From Rikenella sp031549665 (GTDB lineage: Bacteria; Bacteroidota; Bacteroidia; Bacteroidales; Rikenellaceae), in NCBI GenBank assembly GCA_031549665.1, contig JAVBPJ010000011.1, forward strand, positions 1 through 64,000: a stretch of 64,000 nt of DNA, read 5' to 3'. The stretch's first letter is position 1; every line of letters begins with the position of its first letter. The translations under genes and the position numbers were made by a program. Below the pieces are notes generated by a model, which saw only the letters and a list, made by a program, of their open reading frames with translations, was not told the origin of the DNA and did not search any database. Below, piece by piece: positions 7,161-15,865 of the stretch.

Positions 7161-9134
7161 ATGACGCAAGACCCCCAACAACACTCCGAACAAACGGAAG
7201 GCCTGCCCGAAAACGCCTACCGCGAACTACACCCCGGCGAAGAGTACCAACCCGTGATGCCCGCGAAAAGCAAGCCCCGCGAGGTAACCTTCTATTCGGT
7301 GAGCATGGGCATCCTGATGGCCGTGATCTTTTCGGCCGCCGCCGCCTACCTCGGCCTGCGCGTGGGGCAAGTGTTCGAAGCCGCCATCCCCATCGCCATC
7401 ATCGCCGTCGGCATCGGCGGGATGTTGGGCAAAAAAGGGATGCTGGGACAGAACGTCATCATCCAGTCCATCGGGGCCAGTTCGGGCGTTATTGTCGCCG
7501 GAGCCATCTTCACCCTGCCGGCCCTGTACATCCTGGGGTTGGACGCCGCTTTTTACCAGGTGTTTCTCGCCTCGCTGTTCGGCGGCGTGCTGGGGATCCT
7601 GTTCCTGATCCCGTTCCGCAAATACTTCGTCAAGGAGATGCACGGCAAATACCCCTTCCCCGAAGCCACCGCCACCACCGAAGTGCTGGTGAGCGGCGAG
7701 AAGAAAGGGAATCAGGCCAAACTGCTGGCCGTAAGCGGACTGATCGGCGGGCTTTACGATTTCATCGTCAGCACCTTCGGGTGGTGGACCGAAAGCATCT
7801 CGACCCGCATTGCCGAGTGGGGGACCCTGCTGGCCGACAAGTTCAAGGTAGTCTTTAAGATCAACACCGGCGCGGCCGTACTCGGGCTGGGCTACATCGT
7901 GGGGTTGAAATACGCCGCCATCATTTGCGCCGGATCGTTCACCGTCTGGTTCGTGTTGATTCCCTTCATCAGTTACTTTGCCGACGGGCAAACCGTCGCC
8001 GTGGGCGAGGGGATCACCACCCTGCTGAGCCAGATGAGTCCCGAAGAGATATTCCGCCACTACGCCCGCCACATCGGCATCGGCGGCATCGCCATGGCCG
8101 GGGTGGTCGGCATCATCCGCTCGTCCGGCATCATCAAAAACGCCGTAGGACTGGCAGCCAAGGAGCTCACGGGAAAGAAAGGGGAGACGAACGACACCGC
8201 CCGCACCCAACGCGACCTGTCAATGAAGATCATCGTGGGCGGGTTGCTGGTAACCCTCGTCGCCCTGTTTATCTTCTTTACGCTGGGCGTTGTTCACAAC
8301 CTCGGATTGGCCCTGGTGGGCATCGCCATTGTGTTCGTGATCGCTTTCCTGTTCACCACCGTCGCCGCCAACGCCATCGCCATCGTGGGTACCAATCCCG
8401 TATCGGGCATGACCCTGATGACCCTGATCATCAGCTCGCTGATCCTGGTGGGCGTGGGACTGAACGGCACACAGGGCATGGTGGCCGCGATGATTATCGG
8501 CGGAGTGGTTTGCACGGCGCTGGCAATGGCCGGCGGATTCATCACCGACCTCAAGATCGGATACTGGCTCGGCACCTCGCCCGCCAAGCAGGAGGGGTGG
8601 AAATTCCTCGGCACCGTGGTGTCGGCGGCCACCGTTGGCGGAGTGATGATTTTGTTGAACAAGACCTACGGTTTTGTGGGCGACGGCGCATTGGTGGCCC
8701 CTCAGGCCAACGCCATGGCCGCCGTCATCAAACCCCTGATGGAGGGAGGAGCCACCCCCTGGATGCTTTACGCAGCCGGAGCCGCGTTGGCCCTGATCCT
8801 GACCATGATCGGCGTTCCGGCACTGGCCTTTGCGCTGGGGATGTTCATCCCGCTCGATTTGAACACCCCGCTGCTGGTGGGAGGCCTGGTAAGCTGGTGG
8901 GTGGCCAAACGGGGCAGCGACGCCGCCAAAGAACGGGGTACGCTGATCGCCTCGGGCTTCATTGCCGGCGGAGCCCTGATGGGAGTGGTGAGCGCCCTGC
9001 TGCGCTACTTCGGGGCCGACTGGTTTGCCGCCGAATGGAACGCCACCCTCGGGGCGCAATGGGCCGCCGTGGGAGCCTACCTGGGCCTGATCGCCTACTT
9101 TATCTGGGATAGCCTAAAAGTGAAAAAACAATGA
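7161..9134 (+). CDS. OPT-family oligopeptide transporter
   Basis: 657 aa inner-membrane secondary transporter. A hydrophilic N-terminus of about 40 residues is followed by many hydrophobic segments to the end. The region GVGIGGMLGKKGMLGQNVI and the repeated pore-like segments rich in Gly/Asn (VVAANAIAIVGTNPVSGMT) match the OPT oligopeptide/metal-chelate transporter superfamily. Its TGA overlaps the ATG of pepT in an ATGA, so translation of the two is coupled. Together they suggest uptake of small peptides followed by cytoplasmic hydrolysis. The substrate could also be a metal chelate, as in YSL members, but the pepT coupling favours peptides. Confidence 0.88.
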   Translation: MTQDPQQHSEQTEGLPENAYRELHPGEEYQPVMPAKSKPREVTFYSVSMGILMAVIFSAAAAYLGLRVGQVFEAAIPIAIIAVGIGGMLGKKGMLGQNVIIQSIGASSGVIVAGAIFTLPALYILGLDAAFYQVFLASLFGGVLGILFLIPFRKYFVKEMHGKYPFPEATATTEVLVSGEKKGNQAKLLAVSGLIGGLYDFIVSTFGWWTESISTRIAEWGTLLADKFKVVFKINTGAAVLGLGYIVGLKYAAIICAGSFTVWFVLIPFISYFADGQTVAVGEGITTLLSQMSPEEIFRHYARHIGIGGIAMAGVVGIIRSSGIIKNAVGLAAKELTGKKGETNDTARTQRDLSMKIIVGGLLVTLVALFIFFTLGVVHNLGLALVGIAIVFVIAFLFTTVAANAIAIVGTNPVSGMTLMTLIISSLILVGVGLNGTQGMVAAMIIGGVVCTALAMAGGFITDLKIGYWLGTSPAKQEGWKFLGTVVSAATVGGVMILLNKTYGFVGDGALVAPQANAMAAVIKPLMEGGATPWMLYAAGAALALILTMIGVPALAFALGMFIPLDLNTPLLVGGLVSWWVAKRGSDAAKERGTLIASGFIAGGALMGVVSALLRYFGADWFAAEWNATLGAQWAAVGAYLGLIAYFIWDSLKVKKQ

Positions 9135-10357
9135 AACAGCAACTCTTAGAGCGTTTTCTGCGCTACGTCGCCTACGACACGCAAAGCGACCCGTCGAGCG
9201 AAACCTATCCCTCGACCGCCAAGCAGCTCCGGCTGCTGAACGACCTGGTGGCCGAGATGATCCAACTGGGACTGGCCGACGTGGAGATCGACGAACACGG
9301 TTACGCAACCGCCACGCTTCCGGCCTCGGAGGGGTGCGAGCAGGCGCCCGTGATCGGGTTCATCGCCCACGTCGACACCTCGCCCGACATGAGCGGCGCA
9401 GGCGTCAAACCCCAGGTGATCGAGCGCTACGCGGGGGGCGACATCCCGCTGGGAAGTACCGAAACGCTGCGGGTAGCCGATTTTCCCGAACTGGCCGACT
9501 ACACGGGCCACACCCTGATCACCACCGACGGCACCACCCTGCTAGGAGCCGACGACAAGGCAGGGATCGCCGAAATCCTCACCGCAGTGGAATACCTGCT
9601 CCAACATCCCGAAATCAAGCACGGAACCCTCCGCATCGGCTTTACCCCCGACGAGGAGATCGGGCGCGGGGTGGACTATTTCAACGTCGAAAAATTCGGC
9701 GCCCGCTTTGCTTACACCATGGACGGAAGCGCCGTCGGCGAGCTGGAATACGAAAACTTCAACGCCGCCGGAGCGAAAATCGCCATTCAGGGCCGCAACA
9801 TCCACCCGGGTTACGCGAAAGGAAAGATGATCAACGCCCTGCACGTGGCCCACGAATTCGACGCCCTGCTTCCCGCCGGCCAGCGGCCCGAATCGACCGA
9901 AGGCTACGAGGGTTTTTTCCACCTCACCTCGATCAAGGGAGACGTGGACAGCGCCACAGTCGAATACATCGTCCGCGACCACTCGCGCGAGGCCTTCGAA
10001 CGCCGCAAGCAGCAGATGGAACAGGCCGCCGGGGCGCTGAACCGCACCTACGGCCCGGGAACCGTCGCCCTTACGCTCAAAGACCAGTACTACAACATGC
10101 GCGAGATGGTGGAACCCCATCCCGAAGTGATCGAACTTGCCCGTCAGGCCATGCTGCAGGCAGGCGTTACCCCTGCGATCAAACCCATCCGGGGCGGCAC
10201 CGACGGCGCCCGCCTCTCTTACATGGGTCTTCCCTGCCCCAACCTCTTTGCCGGAGGGGTCAATTTCCACGGGCGGTACGAATTCTGCTCGCTCCAAGTG
10301 ATGGAACAGGCCGCGCAAACCATCCTGGCGCTGGCACAACTCTGGGCCGTTCGGTAG
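9131..10357 (+). CDS. pepT: Peptidase T (tripeptide aminopeptidase, M20B)
   Basis: 408 aa cytoplasmic dizinc aminopeptidase that removes N-terminal residues from tripeptides. Metal and catalytic motifs are in order: HVDTSPD near residue 80, GADDKAG near 141, TPDEEIGRG near 176, YTMDGSAVGELE near 197, and the final histidine in GVNFHGRYEF near 379. Length matches the family. It starts within the stop codon of the OPT transporter (ATGA) and ends 4 bp before the DUF5689 lipoprotein, so it is the middle gene of a three-gene unit. Confidence 0.95.
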   Translation: MKQQLLERFLRYVAYDTQSDPSSETYPSTAKQLRLLNDLVAEMIQLGLADVEIDEHGYATATLPASEGCEQAPVIGFIAHVDTSPDMSGAGVKPQVIERYAGGDIPLGSTETLRVADFPELADYTGHTLITTDGTTLLGADDKAGIAEILTAVEYLLQHPEIKHGTLRIGFTPDEEIGRGVDYFNVEKFGARFAYTMDGSAVGELEYENFNAAGAKIAIQGRNIHPGYAKGKMINALHVAHEFDALLPAGQRPESTEGYEGFFHLTSIKGDVDSATVEYIVRDHSREAFERRKQQMEQAAGALNRTYGPGTVALTLKDQYYNMREMVEPHPEVIELARQAMLQAGVTPAIKPIRGGTDGARLSYMGLPCPNLFAGGVNFHGRYEFCSLQVMEQAAQTILALAQLWAVR

Positions 10358-10361
10358 AGGC

Positions 10362-11123
10362 ATGGGAAGAGGGAGAGGCCTGATCGCCCCGCTTTTGGGG
10401 CTTCTGCTGGGGCTGACCGGTTGCGACTACAACCGGTTCGATCCCGTCGAACCCAATCCCTACGCCAATCTGACCGCCAACACCACCCCCGGAGACCTTT
10501 ACCGACTGGCCGCCGCAGGCACCTTCACCGCCGGGGCGGAGATGCTCCTGAGCGGCGTGGTAACCAGCAGCGATTCGGCCGGAAACTTCTACCGCACCCT
10601 GGTGGTGCAACAGGACGAACGGGCCGTGGAACTGCTGCTCGGCACCTACGACATTTACAGCGCCTATCCGCGCGGACAGCAGGTGATCGTCCGGCTCGAC
10701 GGGCTGGGCTGGGCCCTGCGCGACGGCCTGTTGCAGGTCGGTTGGCCGGCGGACGGAACCAGCTCGCCCGACTACATCGGCTCCAGCCCGTTGGTAAGAG
10801 GCTGCGTAGTCCGCGCAGGACGGTTTTCGACACTAACCCCGCCCCGCCTGCGGCTCGACCAAATCACCGCCGATCGCATCGGGCAGTTGGTTACCCTCAC
10901 CGGAGGCAGCTTTACCCAGGGCGGCAGCGCCCCCTGGAGCGGAGAACGCACCTACTCGGCGCCGGGGACGACCTCGATCCGCACCTACACCTCGCCCTAC
11001 GCCTCGTTTGCCGGACAGACGCTTCCCGCCGGAGCGGTCGACCTTACCGGCATCGTTACCAGCTATCAGGGGCGGCTGCAACTGAAAATCAGTTCGACCG
11101 ACGACGTACGCCCCACCCCTTAA
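10362..11123 (+). CDS. DUF5689-type lipoprotein
   Basis: 253 aa. The N-terminal signal ends in a lipobox (LGLTGC, Cys at residue 20), so it is predicted to be a lipoprotein, probably outer-membrane bound. Two beta-rich halves resemble the OB-fold-like DUF5689 pattern: LLSGVVTSSDSAGNFYRTLVVQQD, then QQVIVRLDGLGW, and a second VDLTGIVTSYQGRLQL. Such proteins are common in Bacteroidetes and their function is unknown. It follows pepT by 4 bp and probably shares its transcript; the functional link is not evident. Confidence 0.75.
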   Translation: MGRGRGLIAPLLGLLLGLTGCDYNRFDPVEPNPYANLTANTTPGDLYRLAAAGTFTAGAEMLLSGVVTSSDSAGNFYRTLVVQQDERAVELLLGTYDIYSAYPRGQQVIVRLDGLGWALRDGLLQVGWPADGTSSPDYIGSSPLVRGCVVRAGRFSTLTPPRLRLDQITADRIGQLVTLTGGSFTQGGSAPWSGERTYSAPGTTSIRTYTSPYASFAGQTLPAGAVDLTGIVTSYQGRLQLKISSTDDVRPTP

Positions 11124-11187
11124 CCCGTTTTGCAGGCGCACAAGCGGTGCGGCCCGCGGGCCGTTCGGCCAAATCCCTGAAAATCGC

Positions 11188-11195
11188 TACCTTTG
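11188..11195 (+). promoter_or_regulatory. -7 element for gldE
   Basis: TACCTTTG, only 9 bp before the ATG at 11205, implying a very short leader. It overlaps the alternative TTG start at 11193 and argues against it. Confidence 0.6.
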
Positions 11196-11204
11196 CCTCT
11201 CGTT

Positions 11205-12527
11205 ATGACGACTCTCAGCCAGGGCATTCAATTTCTCCCCTTCTCGGCCGATCTGGTCGGGATGGTGCTGTTGTTGGTGGTGCTGCTGATCTGTTCAGCC
11301 CTCACCTCCTGCTCCGAGACCTCGTTTTTCTCCCTGTCGCCGGGCGATATCAAGGCGTTGGAAGAGCAACCCGAAAGCAAATCGAGCCGCGCCGCGCTGG
11401 AGCTGCTCGAAAACGAAGACCGACTTCTCTCTTCCCTGTTGATATTCAATAACCTGGTAAACATTGCGGCCATTCTTGCCGCCAACGGCATTCTCGACCA
11501 ACTGATCGACTTCGGCGATGCGCAGGTACTCCACTTCGTGGTCAATGTCATCATCGTTACCTTCATCCTGCTGCTTTTCGGCGAGATCATGCCCAAGGTG
11601 TTCGCCACCTCGAACGCCCTGGCGGTGGTCAAAAAGGCGGCGCGGCCCCTGCGGACGGTTTGCCGGATCCTCAACCCCCTCTCGTTCGTGCTGATGCGGG
11701 GCGGGAGTTTCATCACCCGCACCCTGTCGAAGAAACAGGCCAACCTGTCGATGAGCGAACTCACCGACGCGATCGAAATTACCGAAACCGACTCGGACGA
11801 AGACAAACGGATGCTCACAGGCATTGTGCGGTTCGTCAAAACCGAAGTCGACCAGATCATGAAACCCCGCATCGACGTGGTGGCCCTGAGCCTCGACTCC
11901 GACTTCGAAGCGGTGAAACAAACCGTCATCGACTCGGGATTTTCGCGCATTCCCGTCTACGGCGAAAACCTGGACGATATCCGCGGGGTACTTTACGTCA
12001 AAGACCTGCTTCCCCACCTGACCGAACAGGCGGGCTTTGCGTGGCAAAAACTGTTGCGCCCCACCTATTTCGTTCCCGAACACAAAAAAATCAACGACCT
12101 GCTGGAAGATTTCCAGGGCCGAAAAATCCACTTCGCCGTGGTGGTCGACGAGTACGGAGGCACGCTGGGGATCGTTTCGCTGGAGGACATCCTCGAAGAG
12201 ATCGTGGGTGAGATCGCCGACGAGTCGGACACGGAACAGGTGCCGATTTTCGAGCCGTTGAGCGAGGGCCGCTACCTGTTCGAAGGGCGTGTCCACCTGG
12301 GCGATTTCCTGCGCGCGCTGGAACTGCCCGACGACCTGCTCGACCGCGTGCGCGGCGACGCCGACACGCTGGCCGGGTTGATGCTTGAGATCAGGGGTGA
12401 ATTTTTCGAAGAGGGCGACGCCGTCAACTTCGACAACATCGAGTTCAAGGCCCGGCGGGTAGAAAACCGCCGCATCACCAAGGTCGAAGTAACGGTCGAA
12501 AGCGCCGACGTGGCCGAGGCGGAGTAA
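11205..12527 (+). CDS. gldE: GldE-like CNNM/CBS-domain membrane protein
   Basis: 440 aa. The CNNM transmembrane domain (about residues 15-180, with SCSETSFFSLSP and LLLFGEIMPKVFAT) is followed by two CBS repeats (MKPRIDVVALSLDSDFE...; FAVVVDEYGGTLGIVSLEDILEEI) and a C-terminal CorC/HlyC domain. The family is annotated as gliding-motility-associated GldE in Bacteroidetes and is related to CorC-type Mg/Co efflux proteins. It is widespread in non-motile species too, so gliding should not be assumed. It ends 2 bp before the phosphopantetheinyl transferase gene. The usual neighbour gldD is not between them. Confidence 0.85.
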   Translation: MTTLSQGIQFLPFSADLVGMVLLLVVLLICSALTSCSETSFFSLSPGDIKALEEQPESKSSRAALELLENEDRLLSSLLIFNNLVNIAAILAANGILDQLIDFGDAQVLHFVVNVIIVTFILLLFGEIMPKVFATSNALAVVKKAARPLRTVCRILNPLSFVLMRGGSFITRTLSKKQANLSMSELTDAIEITETDSDEDKRMLTGIVRFVKTEVDQIMKPRIDVVALSLDSDFEAVKQTVIDSGFSRIPVYGENLDDIRGVLYVKDLLPHLTEQAGFAWQKLLRPTYFVPEHKKINDLLEDFQGRKIHFAVVVDEYGGTLGIVSLEDILEEIVGEIADESDTEQVPIFEPLSEGRYLFEGRVHLGDFLRALELPDDLLDRVRGDADTLAGLMLEIRGEFFEEGDAVNFDNIEFKARRVENRRITKVEVTVESADVAEAE

Positions 12528-12529
12528 CC

Positions 12530-13030
12530 ATGCTGCACCTTCGCCCCCTCGAAACCGCCGGACGAGCGCAGGAGCGCCATGCAGCCCAGGCGTTGGTCGC
12601 CGAACTGTTCGGCCCCGACGTGGTGCTGATGCGCGATCCCCACGGCCGTCCTTTTCTAACCGGCATTGCGGGCCTTCACATCTCCATTTCGCACACCCAG
12701 GCGTGGTTGGGGCTGCTGGTATCCGACCGCCCGTGCGGCCTCGACATCGAGGCTGCCAACCGGCGCACCGCCCACCTTGCCGACCGTTTCGCCACCCCCG
12801 GCGAACTGGCGCTGGCCGGCGGCTGTTTTCCGCAAAATCCGGCCCTGTTGGTTTGGTGCGCCAAAGAGGCGCTCTACAAACGGCAGGGACGGCAGGGGGT
12901 AGACTTCCTTCACGACCTGCACCTGATCGCCGGCGACGGCTCCACCCTCACCGCGCAGGCCCACGAACAAACTGTTTCGCTCGGTTTCGAACTCCGCGAC
13001 GGGCTGCTGGTGGTTCGCACAAGCGATTAG
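12530..13030 (+). CDS. 4'-phosphopantetheinyl transferase superfamily protein
   Basis: 166 aa. Family motifs are LHISISHTQAW, the Mg-binding CGLDIEAANRR, and WCAKEALYKRQG (W/F-x-x-KEA-x-x-K). It would attach phosphopantetheine from CoA to a carrier protein, either the fatty-acid ACP or another carrier. It is short for an Sfp-type enzyme, like the compact Bacteroidetes versions. It is immediately downstream of gldE in the same transcript and convergent with the glycosidase gene at 13113. Confidence 0.85.
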   Translation: MLHLRPLETAGRAQERHAAQALVAELFGPDVVLMRDPHGRPFLTGIAGLHISISHTQAWLGLLVSDRPCGLDIEAANRRTAHLADRFATPGELALAGGCFPQNPALLVWCAKEALYKRQGRQGVDFLHDLHLIAGDGSTLTAQAHEQTVSLGFELRDGLLVVRTSD

Positions 13031-13112
13031 TTGACCCGCCCCGCAACGCATTCGCCGGAGGTGGTATCCTTAATTATAACATGTTGTTGGGTTTCTCCTG
13101 TCGGGCGGGCAA

Positions 13113-14168
13113 CTACGGATGGGCGGCGATAAAGGTTTTGAGTTCGGCCCGCTGCTCAGCCGTCAGGTTTTCGAATTTGAACAGGGCAATCCCCTCGGCC
13201 CCCGCCTCCAGGGCCGCCGTGCAGCACTCGGTCAGCGAATACTTTCCATCTCCCGCCGAACGGGACATATCGGGTACAAACAGGCCGCAATAGATCGGCG
13301 TGCCGGGCTTGTCGCGCCGGCAGTCGCGCACGCACCCCGCAATCCAGGCCGGATCGCCGTAGTAAAAGCCGTGGTAGATCATCGGGAACACCAGGTCCAG
13401 TTTCCAGGCGGCCCAATCCTGACGCACCATTCGGCGCGACATTTCGGGGGTCGGAAAAGGCGATGCGCTGATCGTTTTTCCGTAGCGATGCGCCATGGCG
13501 GCCAGCCGATTCGCCACGTCGGTTACCTTGTCGAGCCGGAACTGCAGCCACACCGAATCCTGCGAAGGGTCTTCCAGCCGACTCGGATCGTAGCCGTACT
13601 GCTTTTCGAAGGCGGCCAGCATGGCGGGGTGGTAGCCGTAGTCCCACTCGGCATACTCCTTATCCTGCACGATTCCGTACTTGGGCCACAGGCTCGTGGG
13701 AAGAATCTGGTCCACGTAGCGGCAATAATCCAGGCTTACTCCCTGCACGCCGTCGATTCGGGCGATCCGTTCGATTTGGGCCACGATCGAGTCGCACGCT
13801 TCGGGAATGGCCGGGGAGAGGAACTTGTAGTAATTCACATAGGCCGGTTTTTCGGCCAGCGACTCGCCCGCGCGGTTGTAGTCGAGCCATTCGGGGTGTT
13901 GGGGGGCCAGGGCGCGGTTGTTCATCACCCACACCCAGGCGTAGAGCGTAATGCCGTGGCGGGCGGCCAGCGGGGCCACTCGTTCGAATCCCTCGGGCTG
14001 GCTTTGCAGGATCACGCCGCCCACGCCCGTCTCTTTCAGTTGGGCGAAATAGCGGTCCCAATCGCGGCGGGGCGAGTAGTCGGCCCACGTCCAATATTTC
14101 GGGGCGGCCTCGGCGGCAAACGACAGCAGAATCAGAAAAATAAGCAGCAAAGGGGAGCGAAACGACAT
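13113..14168 (-). CDS. Secreted family-10-like glycosyl hydrolase (GHL10)
   Basis: 351 aa with a Sec signal peptide (MSFRSPLLLIFLILL, cleavage near AEAA at about 20). The body is a TIM-barrel-like GHL10 type: GVGGVILQSQPEG, GITLYAWVWVMNN, GVQGVSLDYCRYVD (candidate catalytic Asp), ISASPFPTP, LDLVFPMIYHGFYYGD, and EGIALFKFENL. These proteins probably act on glycans in the periplasm or at the surface; the substrate is unknown. It is divergent from the S41 protease gene, with the two -7 elements only about 13 bp apart. Confidence 0.8.
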   Translation of the reverse strand: MSFRSPLLLIFLILLSFAAEAAPKYWTWADYSPRRDWDRYFAQLKETGVGGVILQSQPEGFERVAPLAARHGITLYAWVWVMNNRALAPQHPEWLDYNRAGESLAEKPAYVNYYKFLSPAIPEACDSIVAQIERIARIDGVQGVSLDYCRYVDQILPTSLWPKYGIVQDKEYAEWDYGYHPAMLAAFEKQYGYDPSRLEDPSQDSVWLQFRLDKVTDVANRLAAMAHRYGKTISASPFPTPEMSRRMVRQDWAAWKLDLVFPMIYHGFYYGDPAWIAGCVRDCRRDKPGTPIYCGLFVPDMSRSAGDGKYSLTECCTAALEAGAEGIALFKFENLTAEQRAELKTFIAAHP

Positions 14169-14238
14169 AACGGCAGAGATTTGGGAGGACGGAAGACGAT
14201 TGGAGAGGGTTTGAAACGATTGGAGCGCCGGAGCGAAG

Positions 14239-14246
14239 CAAATATA
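14239..14246 (-). promoter_or_regulatory. -7 element for the GHL10 gene
   Basis: TATATTTG on the minus strand, 70 bp before the start at 14168. Confidence 0.5.
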
Positions 14247-14258
14247 GGAAAGAAAGCG

Positions 14259-14266
14259 TAACTTTG
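14259..14266 (+). promoter_or_regulatory. -7 element for the S41 protease gene
   Basis: TAACTTTG, 27 bp before the ATG at 14294. It overlaps the upstream in-frame start at 14264 and rules that start out. Confidence 0.6.
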
Positions 14267-14293
14267 GTGGCCTTACCCCGCTTTTTATCCGCC

Positions 14294-15865
14294 ATGAAAC
14301 ATTCCCTGCTGATCGCGGCCTGCGCCGCCCTGTTATCTACCGCCGCCCCGACCGTCCACGCGCAAGCGATCGCCCGCAAAGACCTGGCCCAAATCCAAAA
14401 GCTCGACCGCGTGATGTACCTGCTGGCCGGGGCCTACGTCGACACGGTCGACCTGAAGCCGCTGGTTGAAACCGCCATCCGCGAGGTACTCGACCAGCTC
14501 GACCCGCACAGCCAGTACATCCCCGCCGAGGAGATGGAGAGCCAGCGCGAGGAGATGAGCGGCAATTTCGAGGGGATCGGCATTGAATTCAACGTCCTGC
14601 GCGACACGATTGTGGTGGTGAACACCATCCCCGGAGCGCCCGCCGAACAGGTGGGACTCGCGCCCGGCGACCGCATCGTATGGGTGAACGGAAAAAGTTC
14701 GGTGGGGGTAAAAACCACCGACGTACCCAAAATCCTGCGCGGACCGAAGGGAACCCTTGTCGAAGCGCGGGTGGTGCGCCACGGGGTGGCCGACACGCTG
14801 GAATTCCGCATCGTCCGGGACAAAATTCCCATGTTCAGCCTCGACGCCGCCTACAAGGTGGACAAGCAAACCGGCTACGCCAAACTCAACCGCTTTATGG
14901 CCACCACGAACGACGAACTGCAAAAAGCGTTGCAGGGAGAGCTTCGGGGGGTCAAAAACCTGATCCTCGACCTGCGCAGCAACGGCGGCGGACTGTTGGA
15001 TCAATCCATTCTGGTGAGCGCGAATTTCCTGCCCAAGGGGAGCCTGGTGCTTTACACCGAGGGGCGGGCCATCCCCCGCCAGGAGGCGCACACCGAAACC
15101 GAGCCGCTCTTCGGCAAAGGGCAACTGATTGTGCTGGTGGACGAACATTCGGCCTCGGCCAGCGAGATCGTGGCCGGAGCCGTCCAGGACTGGGATCGGG
15201 GCCTGGTGGTGGGCCGGCGCACGTTCGGCAAGGGACTGGTGCAGCGGCAGGCCGACCTGGGCGACGGCTCGGCCGTCCGGATCACCGTGGCGCACTACTA
15301 CACCCCGTCGGGCCGCTCGATCCAGCGCCCCTACAAACAGGGCAACGTCCTAGGATACTACCGCGAGTTTGCCGAACGCTACACCTCGGGCGAATTGACC
15401 GAGGGGCGGAACGTGGTCGACTCGTCGGCCCGTTTTCAAACGCTGGTCAAAAAGCGCACCGTTTACGGCGGAGGAGGGATCACCCCCGACGTGATCGTCC
15501 CGCTCGACACCGCCCAATACACCCCCTATTGGAGCGCCCTGGTTCGCAAAGGAATCATGCTCGAAATGGTGATCACGGAACTCGACCTGCACCGGGCCGA
15601 TTACGCGGCCCGCTACAAAACGGCAGACTCCTACGTGCGTGATTTCACGGTCTCCGAAGCGATGATCGACCGACTTGTAGCGCTGGGCAAAGAGCGGGGA
15701 GTCGACGAAGCTCCGGCCGAATTGCAACGCTCCCTGCCCCTGATCCGCACCCAGATGAAAGCCCTGATCGCGCAGCGGCTGTGGAACACCACCGCTTTCT
15801 ATCAGGTGCTTAACGCCGAGCGCGACCCCGAGTTCCACCGGGCGCTCGAACTGCTGGCCCGATGA
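14294..15865 (+). CDS. S41-family C-terminal processing peptidase (CtpA/Prc-like)
   Basis: 523 aa with a Sec signal peptide (MKHSLLIAACAALLS, cleavage after about residue 24, VHAQA). A PDZ domain (about residues 85-170: GIGIEFNVLRD, PAEQVGLAPGDRIVWVNG) precedes the S41 catalytic domain. The Ser is in EHSASASEIVAGA and the Lys in RTFGKGLVQ, about 25 residues later. It cleaves periplasmic proteins near their C-termini. The start is fixed by the promoter and the signal peptide. Its stop overlaps the next gene's ATG (ATGA). Confidence 0.92.
   Translation: MKHSLLIAACAALLSTAAPTVHAQAIARKDLAQIQKLDRVMYLLAGAYVDTVDLKPLVETAIREVLDQLDPHSQYIPAEEMESQREEMSGNFEGIGIEFNVLRDTIVVVNTIPGAPAEQVGLAPGDRIVWVNGKSSVGVKTTDVPKILRGPKGTLVEARVVRHGVADTLEFRIVRDKIPMFSLDAAYKVDKQTGYAKLNRFMATTNDELQKALQGELRGVKNLILDLRSNGGGLLDQSILVSANFLPKGSLVLYTEGRAIPRQEAHTETEPLFGKGQLIVLVDEHSASASEIVAGAVQDWDRGLVVGRRTFGKGLVQRQADLGDGSAVRITVAHYYTPSGRSIQRPYKQGNVLGYYREFAERYTSGELTEGRNVVDSSARFQTLVKKRTVYGGGGITPDVIVPLDTAQYTPYWSALVRKGIMLEMVITELDLHRADYAARYKTADSYVRDFTVSEAMIDRLVALGKERGVDEAPAELQRSLPLIRTQMKALIAQRLWNTTAFYQVLNAERDPEFHRALELLAR

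Noticed and set aside
7925..9112. Arg/His-rich 395-codon frame inside the OPT gene
   Set aside because: A +1-frame shadow of the transporter; composition is not protein-like.
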